64,000 nucleotides of DNA. Origin: Streptomyces lateritius (GTDB lineage Bacteria > Actinomycetota > Actinomycetes > Streptomycetales > Streptomycetaceae). Positions 1-8,303 of this stretch are shown piece after piece. A program made the position numbers and the translations under genes. The stretch covers positions 1 through 64,000 of the forward strand of contig NZ_BMTO01000004.1 in NCBI RefSeq assembly GCF_014649715.1, read 5' to 3'. The notes under the pieces were generated by a model, which had not been told where the DNA came from, ran no database searches, and saw only the letters and a list, made by a program, of their open reading frames with translations. Position 1 is the first letter of the stretch, and every line of letters starts with the position of its first letter.

Positions 1-103
1 GAGAGGGTAAGGCTCCCAGTAGACGACTGGGTTGATAGGCCGGATGTGGAAGCCCAGTAATGGGTGGAGCTGACCGGTACTAATAGGCCGAGGGCTTGTC
101 CTC
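1..103 (+). rRNA. 23S ribosomal RNA, 3' end (partial)
   Basis: The first hundred bases are the last part of a bacterial large-subunit rRNA. They include the conserved stretch GGTACTAATAGGCCGAGGG (near 76-93) that precedes the 3' end in actinomycetes. The 5' part lies outside the window. The 3' boundary is estimated from the usual Streptomyces ending and could be off by a few bases. It is followed by a spacer of about 106 bp and then 5S rRNA, the normal order of an rrn operon. Confidence 0.93.
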
Positions 104-209
104 ATTTGCTCGCGTCCACTGTGTGGTTCCCGGGTTGCGAACAGTCGCACCGGTTGAACCAGCTCCACTTTTAATTGAAGAGTGTGCTTGTTCGCTAGAA
201 CCCGATAGG

Positions 210-326
210 GTTTCGGTGGTCATAGCGTTAGGGAAACGCCCGGTTACATTCCGAACCCGGAAGCTAAGCCTTTCAGCGCCGATGGTACTGCAGGGGGGAC
301 CCTGTGGGAGAGTAGGACGCCGCCGA
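210..326 (+). rRNA. 5S ribosomal RNA
   Basis: The sequence opens with GTTTCGGTGGTCATAGCG and closes with a complementary CGCCGCCGAAC, as in Streptomyces 5S rRNA. It contains the conserved loop ATTCCGAACCCGGAAGCTAA. Length is about 117 nt, normal for the family. Ends are set by pairing of the terminal helix and may shift by one or two bases. Confidence 0.95.
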
Positions 327-337
327 ACAATCTTTCA

Positions 338-382
338 GGACCCTTGGTCCCAGCGTTCACGCTGGGACCAAGGGTCCTTTTT
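338..382 (+). terminator. rRNA operon terminator
   Basis: A perfect 18-bp inverted repeat (338-355 with 360-377) around the loop TTCA is followed by five T residues. It starts about 12 nt after 5S, so it is the intrinsic terminator of the rrn operon. A T-tract is unusual among the terminators of this window, most of which lack one. Confidence 0.95.
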
Positions 383-466
383 GCTTTTCCTCGTATTTTG
401 CCGAAGCGCGTCGGTCTGCCGACTGCGCGAGAATGACTGCAGTACCCGAAGACAGGAGTCACGTCG

Positions 467-2461
467 ATGTCCACCAACTCTCCCGACGACCGTCCGGAGC
501 GCGAGCCGCGTCGTAGGGACGGTGGCGACCGGGGCGGCTACCGCGGGCCCCGTCGTGACGACAACCGTGGCGGCGGCGACAACCGTGGTGGTGGCGGCTT
601 CCGTCGCGACGACAACCGCCGCGACGACAACCGTGGCGGCGACAACCGCGGTGGCGGCGGCTTCCGCCGTGACGACCGTGGCGGCGAGCGGCCGGCCTTC
701 CGCCGTGATGATCGGCGTGACGACAACCGCGGCGGAGGTGGCGGCGGTTTCCGTCGCGACGACCGTGGCGGTGACACCCGTGGTGGCGGCGGTTTCCGTC
801 GCGACGACCGTGGCGGTGACACCCGTGGTGGCGGCGGTTTCCGTCGCGACGACCGTGGCGGTGACACCCGTGGCGGTGGCGGTTTCCGTCGCGACGACCG
901 GGGTGGCGACACCCGCGGCGGTGACACGCGCGGTGGCGGTGGTTTCCGTCGTGACGAGCGGCGCGACGAGCGACCTCCCTTCCGTCGTGACGACCGTCGT
1001 GACGACCGCGGTGGCGAGCGGCCGGCGTTCCGGCGCGATGAGCGCCGTGATGACAACCGTGGTGCTGGCGGTGGTTTCCGCCGTGACGACAACCGCGGTG
1101 GCGACAACCGCGGCGGCGGCTTCCGTCGCGATGAGCGTCCTCCCTTCCGTCGTGACGACCGGCGCGATGACAACCGTGGTGGTGGCAGCTTCCGTCGTGA
1201 CGACCGTGGGAGCGACAACCGCGGTGGTGGCTTCCAGCGGGACGACCGTCCGTCGTTCCGTCGTGACGACCGTGGGGGCGACAACCGCGGTGGTGGCTTC
1301 CAGCGGGACGACCGTCCGTCGTTCCGTCGTGACGACCGGCGCGATGAGCGCCCCTCCTTCCGGCGTGACGACCGTGGGGGCGACAACCGCGGTGGTGGCT
1401 TCCAGCGGGACGACCGTCCGTCGTTCCGTCGTGACGACCGGGGTGGCGAGCGTCCGGCCTTCCGTCGTGACGACAGGCGTGACGACCGCCGGGACGACCG
1501 TCCCCGTGGGCCGCGTCGTGACGACAGCCGTGGCGGTGGCGGCGGCTTCCGTCGTGACGACCGTGGTGGCGACAACCGGGGTGGGTACCGCGGTCGGGAC
1601 GACCGGGGCGGCTACGGGCGTCGGGACGACCGGGACCGGGACCGGCCGGATCGTGCGCCGATCAAGCGGCTGCCGATCCCGGCGGAGATCACCGGTGAGG
1701 AGATCGACGCGGATGTGCGCCAGGAGCTGATGAGCCTGCCCAAGGGGCTCGCGGACGATGTCGCCCGCAACCTCGTCATGGTCGCCAACCTGATCGACGA
1801 GGACCCCGAGCAGGCGTACGCGTACGCCCGTATCGCCCTGCGACTCGCCTCCCGTGTGGCCGCGGTGCGTGAGGCCGCCGGCTTCGCCGCCTACGCCACG
1901 CAGAAGTACTCCGAGGCGCTGGCCGAGTTCCGGGCCGCGCGGCGGATGACCGGCGGTGTCGAGCTCTGGCCCGTTATGGCCGACTGCGAGCGCGGCATGG
2001 GTCGGCCCGAGCGGGCGCTGGCGATGGCCGGTGAGCCCGAGACGCAGAAGCTGGACAAGGCAGGACAGGTCGAGATGCGGCTCGTCGCCGCCGGTGCGCG
2101 CCGGGACATGGGGCAGCTGGACGCCGCCATCGTGACCCTGCAGAGCCCCGAGCTCGCGTCGACCGCCGTGCACCCGTGGACGGCCCGCCTGCGGTACGCC
2201 TACGCCGACGCCCTGCTCGCCGCCGGGCGCGAGGACGAGGCTCGTGAGTGGTTCGCCAAGGCACTGGAGTCGGACAAGGACGGGGCCACGGACGCCTCGG
2301 ACCGGCTCGCCGAGCTGGACGGTGTCGAGTTCGTCGACGCCATCGACGACCTGGACGAGTCCGACGAGATCGTCGAGGCCCCGGCCGCCGATGAGACCGA
2401 CGCCGACGCCGCCCCCGGCGACGGCGACGAGGACGAGGACGACGAGGACGACCGTGTCTGA
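467..2461 (+). CDS. RG/RGG-rich protein with C-terminal TPR-like domain
   Basis: The 664-residue product has three parts. Residues 1 to about 398 are almost purely Arg, Asp, Gly, Asn and Phe, in variants of FRRDDRGGDNRGGG. Residues 399 to about 610 form alpha-helical repeats of TPR type (motifs such as EQAYAYARIALRLASR and YSEALAEFRAARR). The last 50 residues are strongly acidic (DGDEDEDDEDD). ATG 467 follows AGGAG at about 453. The C-terminal part is known to me as a conserved actinomycete TPR protein; the repeat arm length is probably variable. RGG arms usually bind RNA, and the gene lies directly behind an rRNA operon, so an RNA- or ribosome-related role is plausible but only inferred. Confidence 0.85.
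   Translation: MSTNSPDDRPEREPRRRDGGDRGGYRGPRRDDNRGGGDNRGGGGFRRDDNRRDDNRGGDNRGGGGFRRDDRGGERPAFRRDDRRDDNRGGGGGGFRRDDRGGDTRGGGGFRRDDRGGDTRGGGGFRRDDRGGDTRGGGGFRRDDRGGDTRGGDTRGGGGFRRDERRDERPPFRRDDRRDDRGGERPAFRRDERRDDNRGAGGGFRRDDNRGGDNRGGGFRRDERPPFRRDDRRDDNRGGGSFRRDDRGSDNRGGGFQRDDRPSFRRDDRGGDNRGGGFQRDDRPSFRRDDRRDERPSFRRDDRGGDNRGGGFQRDDRPSFRRDDRGGERPAFRRDDRRDDRRDDRPRGPRRDDSRGGGGGFRRDDRGGDNRGGYRGRDDRGGYGRRDDRDRDRPDRAPIKRLPIPAEITGEEIDADVRQELMSLPKGLADDVARNLVMVANLIDEDPEQAYAYARIALRLASRVAAVREAAGFAAYATQKYSEALAEFRAARRMTGGVELWPVMADCERGMGRPERALAMAGEPETQKLDKAGQVEMRLVAAGARRDMGQLDAAIVTLQSPELASTAVHPWTARLRYAYADALLAAGREDEAREWFAKALESDKDGATDASDRLAELDGVEFVDAIDDLDESDEIVEAPAADETDADAAPGDGDEDEDDEDDRV
540..1640 (+). repeat. 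Coding tandem repeats (RGG arm)
   Basis: Degenerate repeats of 24-42 bp, built on TTCCGTCGTGACGACCG-like and GGCGGCGACAACCG-like blocks, fill this part of the gene. Three near-identical 45-bp copies of TTCCGTCGCGACGACCGTGG lie between about 749 and 890, and a second cluster of CGTCCGTCGTTCCGTCGTGA copies lies between about 1250 and 1440. They preserve frame, so copy number can change without breaking the gene. Such tracts are prone to misassembly. Confidence 0.85.
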
Positions 2462-2480
2462 CGTCTGAGACGGAACGGAG

Positions 2481-2517
2481 AAGGGCGGCACCCCCTCGCG
2501 GGGGTGCCGCCCTTTTT
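2481..2517. terminator. Bidirectional terminator between convergent genes
   Basis: A perfect 15-bp stem (2481-2495 with 2500-2514) with loop TCGC begins 20 bp after the stop of the RGG-TPR gene. It ends in a T run (2513-2517) on the plus strand and has AA at the other end. The next gene (minus strand) stops at 2525, so the hairpin can end transcripts from both sides. Confidence 0.9.
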
Positions 2518-2524
2518 CGTGCGC

Positions 2525-3811
2525 TCAGTCCAGCGCCAGGCTTCTGAGCACCAGGCCCGTCGCCGGCTTCGGGCCGAACGACGTCGACTTGCGGGGCATC
2601 GTGACGCCCTGCCGCGCCAGGTCCCGTACGACCTCTTCCCGTACCGGATGCATGAGGACCGCCGTACCGCCGCGCCGTTCCGCCTGCTCGACGGCGGCCG
2701 CGGTGTCATGGATGTAACTGATGTGCTCGGGGGCGTCCGGGATGTGCCAGAGGTGGTCGAGCAGCGTGGCGTGCAGGACCGTCGCGTCCAGGGTGCGCCA
2801 GGCCTCGGGGCGGTCCGTCCGGACCGTGCGCGCGATCAGCTCCGGGTCAGGCCGGTCGACGAGGTGGAAGGCGCCGTCGCCGGTCAGGAGGAAGGCGTTG
2901 CCCTCGGCCGCCGCCGACGCCAGGGACGCCAGGGCCGCCTGCAACGGGCCCTGCACGCGGCGGACGCGGAAACCGTCCCCGACGGCCGCGAGCGCGTCCG
3001 CGACCGGGAGGCGGTTGAGGAGACGGTGGATGGCGCGGACCCGCAGGGGGTAGCGGGCGGTGTCGATGAGGAGGACCAGACCGTAGTTCCACGGGCTCGG
3101 GGAGGCGTGCTCCTCGCGCAGCCGGAGGTACGTCGCCCAACGGTGGTGGCCGTCCGCGATCAGCGCTTGGTGATCGGCGAGGCCGGCCGTGACCGTGGCG
3201 AGTTCGGCGGGGTCCGTGACCGACCACAGGCGGTGGTGGAAGCCGTCCTCCGTGGTCGTGGAGAGCAGCGGATCGCGCTGGACGGTGCGCTCGATGACGT
3301 CCGCGGCTCCGTCGCCGTCGCCGCGGTACGTGAGGAGCAGGGGCTCCAGGTTCGCGGCGGTCGTCCGCATCAGCGCCGCCCGGTCTTCGACGACGTGCGG
3401 CATCACGTCCTCGTGCGGGAGCACGATGCCCTGTGCCGGGTCGGAGAGCTCCAGGGCGCCGATGACGCCGCGCTGGAGGATGCCGTCGCCGTGCTGCTCG
3501 TACACGTAGAGCGCGGGCTCGGGGTCAGGTGCCAGGATGCCGTCGGCGAGCCAGCGGTCGAGGGTGACGGCGGCCTTGCGGTGGCGGGCGCCGGCGATGA
3601 CGGCCTGCGGCAGGATCAGGCGGACGATGTTGTGGGGGTCGGCGGACTCGAGGTGGTGGAGGCCGTCGGGCCGTACGACGACGTCGTACGGCGGGGAGGT
3701 CACGGCGGCCAGGCTGCCGACCCGCTCGGGGACGTAGCGGAGCCCCCGGAACGGGAGCAGGCGCAGACCGCCGGCGCGGACGTCGTCGGCCGCGGGACCT
3801 GAGGTGTTCAT
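2525..3811 (-). CDS. DUF1015 family protein
   Basis: The 428-residue product matches DUF1015, a widespread family without settled function. Recognisable stretches are LLPFRGLRYVPERVG near the N-terminus, the SPPYD motif (about residue 39), HHRWATYLRLREEH (about residue 213) and the ADGHHR block just before it. The full length is normal for the family. The ATG at 3811 lies 6 nt after a TACGAT hexamer, so the mRNA may be leaderless. The gene is divergent from the HAD phosphatase gene 116 bp away. Family assignment is firm; no activity can be assigned. Confidence 0.9.
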   Translation of the reverse strand: MNTSGPAADDVRAGGLRLLPFRGLRYVPERVGSLAAVTSPPYDVVVRPDGLHHLESADPHNIVRLILPQAVIAGARHRKAAVTLDRWLADGILAPDPEPALYVYEQHGDGILQRGVIGALELSDPAQGIVLPHEDVMPHVVEDRAALMRTTAANLEPLLLTYRGDGDGAADVIERTVQRDPLLSTTTEDGFHHRLWSVTDPAELATVTAGLADHQALIADGHHRWATYLRLREEHASPSPWNYGLVLLIDTARYPLRVRAIHRLLNRLPVADALAAVGDGFRVRRVQGPLQAALASLASAAAEGNAFLLTGDGAFHLVDRPDPELIARTVRTDRPEAWRTLDATVLHATLLDHLWHIPDAPEHISYIHDTAAAVEQAERRGGTAVLMHPVREEVVRDLARQGVTMPRKSTSFGPKPATGLVLRSLALD

Positions 3812-3817
3812 TGCGCA

Positions 3818-3823
3818 ATCGTA
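3818..3823 (-). promoter_or_regulatory. -10 hexamer of a likely leaderless promoter (DUF1015 gene)
   Basis: On the minus strand TACGAT lies 6 nt before the ATG at 3811. Transcription would start at or within a base of the start codon. There is no Shine-Dalgarno sequence in this space. The -35 element is not clear. Confidence 0.5.
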
Positions 3824-3927
3824 AGTGGACGGTGGCTATGAGCGATGATCGGGGGAGCGGGGGACTTTCGCCCGGTGGCACATCGGTGGCGTACGCCGGT
3901 GTTCGGTGATGTGAGGAGTACGAGGTC

Positions 3928-5004
3928 ATGGAGGACGGCGGCGTGGGCGACGGTCAGGGGCGGCTGGGCAGGAACCGGCCGGGGGGCAGCGCGCGGGCGC
4001 TGAGCGAGGCGTACGACACCGCGCTCCTCGACCTGGACGGTGTCGTGTACGCGGGCGGGCAGGCGATTCCCCACGCGGTCGAGGCGCTGGGCTCGGCGCG
4101 GGCCGGCGGCATGCATCTCGCGTACGTCACCAACAACGCGCTGCGGACGCCGGACGCGGTGGCGGCGCACCTGACCGAGCTGGGCGTGCCGGCCGAGGCC
4201 GGAGACGTCATCACGTCCGCACAGGCCGTGGCGCGGCTGATCGCCGACGAAGTTCCCCCCGGGTCGCGGGTGTTGGTGATCGGCGGCGAGGGGTTGCGGG
4301 TGGCGCTGCGTGAGCGGGGCCTGGAGCCGGTGGAGTCGGCGGACGAGGAGGGCCTGGCGGCGGTCGTGCAGGGGTACGGCGGCCCGGACCTGACCTGGAG
4401 CCGGCTCGTCGAGGCGAGCTACGCGGTGGCGCGGGGCGTGCCGTGGTACGCGTCGAACACCGACCTGACGATTCCCGGGCCCCGGGGCATCGGGCCGGGG
4501 AACGGGGCGGCGGTGGAGGTCGTGCGGATCGCCACGGGCGGCACCGTGGAGCCGAAGGTCGCGGGGAAGCCGCTGCCGCCGATGCACCGGGAGACGGTGC
4601 TGCGCACCGGCGCCGAGCGGCCGCTGGTGGTCGGGGACCGCCTGGACACGGACATCGAGGGGGCGTTCAACGGGGGCGTGGACTCGCTGCTCGTGCTGAC
4701 GGGCGTGACGGACGTACCGCAGCTGCTGGCGGCGGTGCCGGAGCACCGGCCGACGTATGTGGCGGCGGATCTGCGGGGGTTGCTGGTGGGGCAGCCCGAA
4801 GTGACCGAGGCCGAAGGTGGCTTCGCCTGCGGGGGGTGGACGGCTTCGGTGAGCGGGGGAGCGCTGGCGCTGGACGGAGAAGGGGACGTGCTGGACGGCG
4901 TACGGGCGTTGTGCGCGGCGGCGTGGTCGGACGCGGGCGCGGGGGCGTGCGGGCTGGACGCGGGGAAGGTGCTGGAGCGGCTGGGGCTGGGAGGGCGAGG
5001 GTGA
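3928..5004 (+). CDS. HAD-superfamily (subclass IIA, NagD-like) phosphatase
   Basis: The 358-residue product carries the HAD nucleophile motif DLDGVV (residues 35-40) and motif II in YVTNNA (about residue 68). The substrate-binding cap begins with ADEEGLAAVVQGYGG, and motif IV is GDRLDTDIEGA (about residue 236). This pattern belongs to NagD/pNPPase-like enzymes, which hydrolyse small phosphoesters; the substrate here is unknown. About 75 residues beyond the catalytic domain (from about 285) are Gly/Ala-rich and may contain an ACP-like or regulatory addition found in actinomycete homologues. ATG 3928 is preceded by GAGGAG. Confidence 0.88.
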   Translation: MEDGGVGDGQGRLGRNRPGGSARALSEAYDTALLDLDGVVYAGGQAIPHAVEALGSARAGGMHLAYVTNNALRTPDAVAAHLTELGVPAEAGDVITSAQAVARLIADEVPPGSRVLVIGGEGLRVALRERGLEPVESADEEGLAAVVQGYGGPDLTWSRLVEASYAVARGVPWYASNTDLTIPGPRGIGPGNGAAVEVVRIATGGTVEPKVAGKPLPPMHRETVLRTGAERPLVVGDRLDTDIEGAFNGGVDSLLVLTGVTDVPQLLAAVPEHRPTYVAADLRGLLVGQPEVTEAEGGFACGGWTASVSGGALALDGEGDVLDGVRALCAAAWSDAGAGACGLDAGKVLERLGLGGRG

Positions 5005-5062
5005 GGCCGTTGTCGGTGAAAGGCGGCCGTCCGGGGAGGGAACCAGCCCCACGAAGTCGATA

Positions 5063-5081
5063 GCAGGGTAGGCTAACCTAA
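5063..5081 (+). promoter_or_regulatory. Iron box (DmdR/IdeR operator) overlapping the -10 of the siderophore importer
   Basis: The 19-bp site contains TAGGCTAACCTAA and matches the actinobacterial iron-box consensus TTAGGTTAGGCTAACCTAA at 16 positions by my count. The hexamer TAACCT (5074-5079) inside it lies 6 nt before the GTG start at 5086. The repressor, with iron bound, would therefore cover the -10 of a leaderless promoter. The three genes downstream are an Fe3+-siderophore importer, which fits. Confidence 0.85.
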
Positions 5082-5085
5082 CTCC

Positions 5086-6141
5086 GTGTTGGTCGAGAGT
5101 CCCTCCCGAACGAGCGCGGAGTCGACAGACCCTGCCCAGCCGCCGAGGCGTCGCGATTCCGTGCGCGTCGTCGGCCTGGTCGTGGCCGTCGGAGTCCTGC
5201 TGCTGGTCTGTGTCCTGAGCATCATGATCGGCGCCAAACCGGTGCCGCTCGGCGATGTCTGGCACGGGCTGTTCCAGAACAGCGGTGTCGGAAACGACGT
5301 CATCATCCATGACGTGCGCGTTCCCCGGACCCTTCTCGGGTTGCTCGTCGGCGTCGCGCTCGGTCTGTCCGGAGCCGTGATGCAGGGCCTCACCCGCAAC
5401 CCGCTCGCCGAACCGGGACTGCTCGGCGTCAACGCCGGTGCCGCGGCCGCCGTCGTGTCCGCGATCGCGTTCCTCGGGATCACCGAGGTCACCGACTACG
5501 TCTGGTTCGCCTTCCTCGGCGCGGCCGTCGTCTCCGTCGTCGTATACGTCCTGGGCGGCAGCCGCAGCTCCACACCCGTACGCCTCGCGCTCGCCGGCAC
5601 CGCCGCGACCGCCGCGCTCTACGGCTACGTCAACGCCGTCCAGCTGCTGAACTCGGCCGCCCTCGACCGGCTCCGCTTCTGGACGGTCGGGTCGCTCGCC
5701 TCCGCGGACATGGAGACGGTGCGCCGGGTCGCCCCGTTCATCGTGGCCGGCGTCGCCCTCGCCCTGCTCATCTCCCGGCCGCTCAACGCGATGGAGATGG
5801 GCGACGACACCGCTCGCGCGCTCGGCGCCGACCTCAACCGCACCCGCGTCGTCGCCATGCTGGCCGTCACGCTGATGTGCGGCGCCGCGACCGCCGCCTG
5901 CGGGCCGATCATGTTCCTCGGGCTGATGGTGCCGTATCTCGTACGGGCCATCACCGGCCCCGACATGCGCTGGATCCTCCCGTACGCCGCCGTCCTCGCG
6001 CCCGTCCTGCTCATCGGCTCCGACGTGATCGGCCGGCTCGTCGCCCGGCCGTCCGAGCTCCAGGTCGGCATCGTGACGGCGCTCGTCGGCGGACCCGTCT
6101 TCATCCATCTCGTACGCCGCAAGAGGATGGCCCAGCTGTGA
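5086..6141 (+). CDS. Iron-siderophore ABC transporter, FecCD-type permease 1
   Basis: This 351-residue membrane protein has about nine to ten hydrophobic segments after a polar 30-residue N-terminus. It carries the FecCD signatures GLSGAVMQGLTRNPLAEPG (about residue 97) and GPIMFLGLMVPYLVR (about residue 275). It forms half of the membrane channel that moves ferric siderophores inward. It overlaps the second permease by 4 bp (GTGA). GTG 5086 directly follows the iron box, so translation probably begins at the 5' end of the mRNA. No substrate-binding lipoprotein gene accompanies the operon. Confidence 0.93.
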   Translation: MLVESPSRTSAESTDPAQPPRRRDSVRVVGLVVAVGVLLLVCVLSIMIGAKPVPLGDVWHGLFQNSGVGNDVIIHDVRVPRTLLGLLVGVALGLSGAVMQGLTRNPLAEPGLLGVNAGAAAAVVSAIAFLGITEVTDYVWFAFLGAAVVSVVVYVLGGSRSSTPVRLALAGTAATAALYGYVNAVQLLNSAALDRLRFWTVGSLASADMETVRRVAPFIVAGVALALLISRPLNAMEMGDDTARALGADLNRTRVVAMLAVTLMCGAATAACGPIMFLGLMVPYLVRAITGPDMRWILPYAAVLAPVLLIGSDVIGRLVARPSELQVGIVTALVGGPVFIHLVRRKRMAQL

Positions 6142-7172
6142 CCACCAAGTCGCTACGGACCGGTGGAGGGTTCTCCGTACGGTACGAGCCCCGCGCCGCG
6201 ATCTCCGTGCTGGCGCTGATCGTGCTCACCCTCGCCGTCGGCGTCGTCCTCATCGGCAGCGGAGACTTCCCGATCGCCCCGGCGGACGTCGTCGCCACCC
6301 TCCTCGGCGACGGCACCGCCGTCCAGGAGTTCGCCGTCATGGACCTGCGCCTGCCGCGCGTCCTCGTCGCCGTCTTCGTCGGCGCCGCGCTCGGCATCGG
6401 CGGCGCCGTCTTCCAGTCCGTCTCCCGCAACCCCCTCGGCAGCCCCGACGTGATCGGCTTCGGCCAGGGCGCCTCCGTGGGCGCGCTGCTCGTCATCGTG
6501 CTCTTCCAGGGCAGTTCGACCGCCGCCGCGGGCGGGGCGATCGTCGGCGCGCTGGTCACCGGCACCGCGATCTACCTGCTCGCCTGGAAGCGCGGAGTCC
6601 ACGGCTACCGCCTCGTCCTCGTCGGTATCGGCGCGGCCGCCATGCTGACCGCCGTCATCCACTACCTCCTGACCAAGGCCAACCTGGTCGACGCCACGCG
6701 CGCCACCGTGTGGATGACCGGTTCGCTGGACGGGCGGGACTGGGACCACTTCTGGCCCCTGCTCGCGGTCAGCTGTCTGCTCGTCCCGCTCGTCCTGGGC
6801 CACGGCCGGGCGCTGCGGATGCTGGAGATGGGAGACGACGCCGCGTACGCGCTCGGCGTGAAGGTCGAACGGACCCGCGTCGTGCTGATGGGCTCCGCCG
6901 TGCTGCTCGTGGCCGTCGCCACCGCCGCCGCCGGCCCGATCGTCTTCGTCTCGCTCAGCGCGCCGCAGCTGGCGCGCCGGCTCACCCGCTCGCCCGGACC
7001 CAACCTCGCCGCGTCCGCCCTCATGGGCTCCGCGCTGCTGCTGGTAGCCGACTGGCTCGCGACCAACGCCTTCGGCGACCGGCAACTTCCCGTCGGCGTC
7101 GTCACCGGCGTGCTCGGCGGCTGCTATCTGCTGTGGCTGCTCGTCACCGAACGCAAGGCGGGACGGATATGA
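6138..7172 (+). CDS. Iron-siderophore ABC transporter, FecCD-type permease 2
   Basis: The 344-residue second permease carries GIGGAVFQSVSRNPLGSPD (about residue 90) and GPIVFVSLSAPQLARRL (about residue 267). It pairs with permease 1 as the heterodimeric channel, as FepD pairs with FepG. The start is GTG 6138, overlapping the preceding stop by 4 bp. The frame is open far upstream, but that part lies inside permease 1 and shows no membrane pattern. The stop overlaps the ATPase start (ATGA). Confidence 0.93.
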   Translation: MTTKSLRTGGGFSVRYEPRAAISVLALIVLTLAVGVVLIGSGDFPIAPADVVATLLGDGTAVQEFAVMDLRLPRVLVAVFVGAALGIGGAVFQSVSRNPLGSPDVIGFGQGASVGALLVIVLFQGSSTAAAGGAIVGALVTGTAIYLLAWKRGVHGYRLVLVGIGAAAMLTAVIHYLLTKANLVDATRATVWMTGSLDGRDWDHFWPLLAVSCLLVPLVLGHGRALRMLEMGDDAAYALGVKVERTRVVLMGSAVLLVAVATAAAGPIVFVSLSAPQLARRLTRSPGPNLAASALMGSALLLVADWLATNAFGDRQLPVGVVTGVLGGCYLLWLLVTERKAGRI

Positions 7173-8041
7173 ACGAGAAGAACCTCAGGAGCACCCCCAT
7201 GGACGGTCAGACCCAGCGGCTCAGCGCGGAGTCGGTCACCCTCGCCTACGACCAGCGGATCATCGCCCGCGACCTGTCGGTGGCGATTCCCGACAACTCC
7301 TTCACGGTCATCGTCGGGCCGAACGCCTGCGGCAAGTCGACCCTCCTGCGCGCCCTGTCCCGGATGCTCAAGCCCTCCCAGGGCCGGGTGCTCCTGGACG
7401 GCCAGACCATCCACACCATGCCGGCCAAGAAGGTCGCCAAGACCCTCGGCCTGCTGCCCCAGTCCTCCATCGCCCCGGACGGCATCACCGTCGCCGACCT
7501 GGTGGCCCGCGGCCGGTACCCGCACCAGGGGCTGCTGCGGCAGTGGTCCCCCGAGGACGAGCGGATCGTCCAGGAGTCGATGGCGGCGACCGGTGTGGCC
7601 GAGCTCGGGGAGCGGTACGTCGACGAGCTGTCCGGAGGTCAGCGCCAGCGGGTGTGGATCGCGATGGCGCTCGCCCAGCAGACGCCGCTGCTGCTCCTCG
7701 ACGAGCCGACGACGTTCCTGGACATCCAGCACCAGATCGACGTCCTCGACCTGTGCGCCGAGCTGCACGAGACCCAGGGCCGCACCCTGGTCGCCGTCCT
7801 GCACGACCTGAACCACGCCGCCCGGTACGCGACCCACCTCATCGCCGTCCGCGGCGGCGAGGTCGTCGCGGAGGGCCCGCCGGCCGAGGTCGTGACGGCC
7901 GAGCTGGTCGAGCGGGTCTTCGGGCTGCGCTGCCAGGTCATCGACGACCCGGAGACCGGGACGCCGCTGGTGGTCCCGGCGGGCCGGAAGGCGCGCGCCC
8001 GCGAGACCGTGGCGGCGCCGGAGCCGGTTCTGCAGAAGTGA
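7169..8041 (+). CDS. Iron-siderophore ABC transporter ATP-binding protein (FepC-like)
   Basis: The 290-residue ATPase has Walker A GPNACGKST (about residue 51), Q-loop LLPQSS, ABC signature LSGGQRQR (about residue 153) and Walker B LLLLDEPTTFLD. The switch His lies in AVLHDLNHA. It belongs to the FepC/FhuC class that powers siderophore uptake. ATG 7169 overlaps the previous stop. A further in-frame ATG 30 bp downstream (7199) is less well placed. It is the last gene of the iron-regulated operon; the next gene is on the opposite strand. Confidence 0.94.
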   Translation: MNEKNLRSTPMDGQTQRLSAESVTLAYDQRIIARDLSVAIPDNSFTVIVGPNACGKSTLLRALSRMLKPSQGRVLLDGQTIHTMPAKKVAKTLGLLPQSSIAPDGITVADLVARGRYPHQGLLRQWSPEDERIVQESMAATGVAELGERYVDELSGGQRQRVWIAMALAQQTPLLLLDEPTTFLDIQHQIDVLDLCAELHETQGRTLVAVLHDLNHAARYATHLIAVRGGEVVAEGPPAEVVTAELVERVFGLRCQVIDDPETGTPLVVPAGRKARARETVAAPEPVLQK

Positions 8042-8106
8042 CGGGAGGCCGGGTGCCCGGGGCGGCGTACGTGGCCGGGGTGCACGGGCTGTCCGGGCGG
8101 CCGGGC

Positions 8107-8217
8107 TGCCGGGCCGAAGGGGTGGCCGGCTGTGCGGGGCTGCCGGGCTGAAGGGGTGGCCGGCTGTGCGGGGCGGCCGGGCTGAAGGGGTGGCCGGCTG
8201 TGCGGGGCTGCCGGGCG
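8107..8217. repeat. 34-bp tandem repeat, about three copies
   Basis: The unit contains AAGGGGTGGCCGGCTGTGCG followed by GGGCTGCCGGGCTG. AAGGGG recurs at 8117, 8151 and 8185, exactly 34 bp apart, with one or two mismatches. It lies in the 262-bp gap between the siderophore ATPase and the SCP2 gene, whose 3' ends face each other. A further partial copy precedes it from about 8080. Function unknown; a terminator or variable-number tract is possible. Confidence 0.8.
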
Positions 8218-8303
8218 GCGGCGCGATGCCGCCGCACAGCCGTACGAGCGACCGCGCCACGGGGACGGGCGCCGGTCGGCCCGCGCCGGGCGCGGGCGCC
8301 GCG

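Noticed and set aside
749-1450. Regular repeats that might be taken for a CRISPR array
   Set aside because: Spacers are themselves repeats, unit lengths vary, the whole tract is in frame with one protein, and no cas genes are present.
335-2491. A 718-codon open frame on the minus strand, rich in Thr, Val and Ala
   Set aside because: It is antisense to the RGG-TPR gene and follows its repeats codon by codon; it has no ribosome-binding site and no recognisable domain, and its other end runs into the rRNA terminator.
3808-6108. A 766-codon minus-strand frame
   Set aside because: It spans two unrelated plus-strand genes and the iron box and is a GC-composition artefact of the antisense strand.
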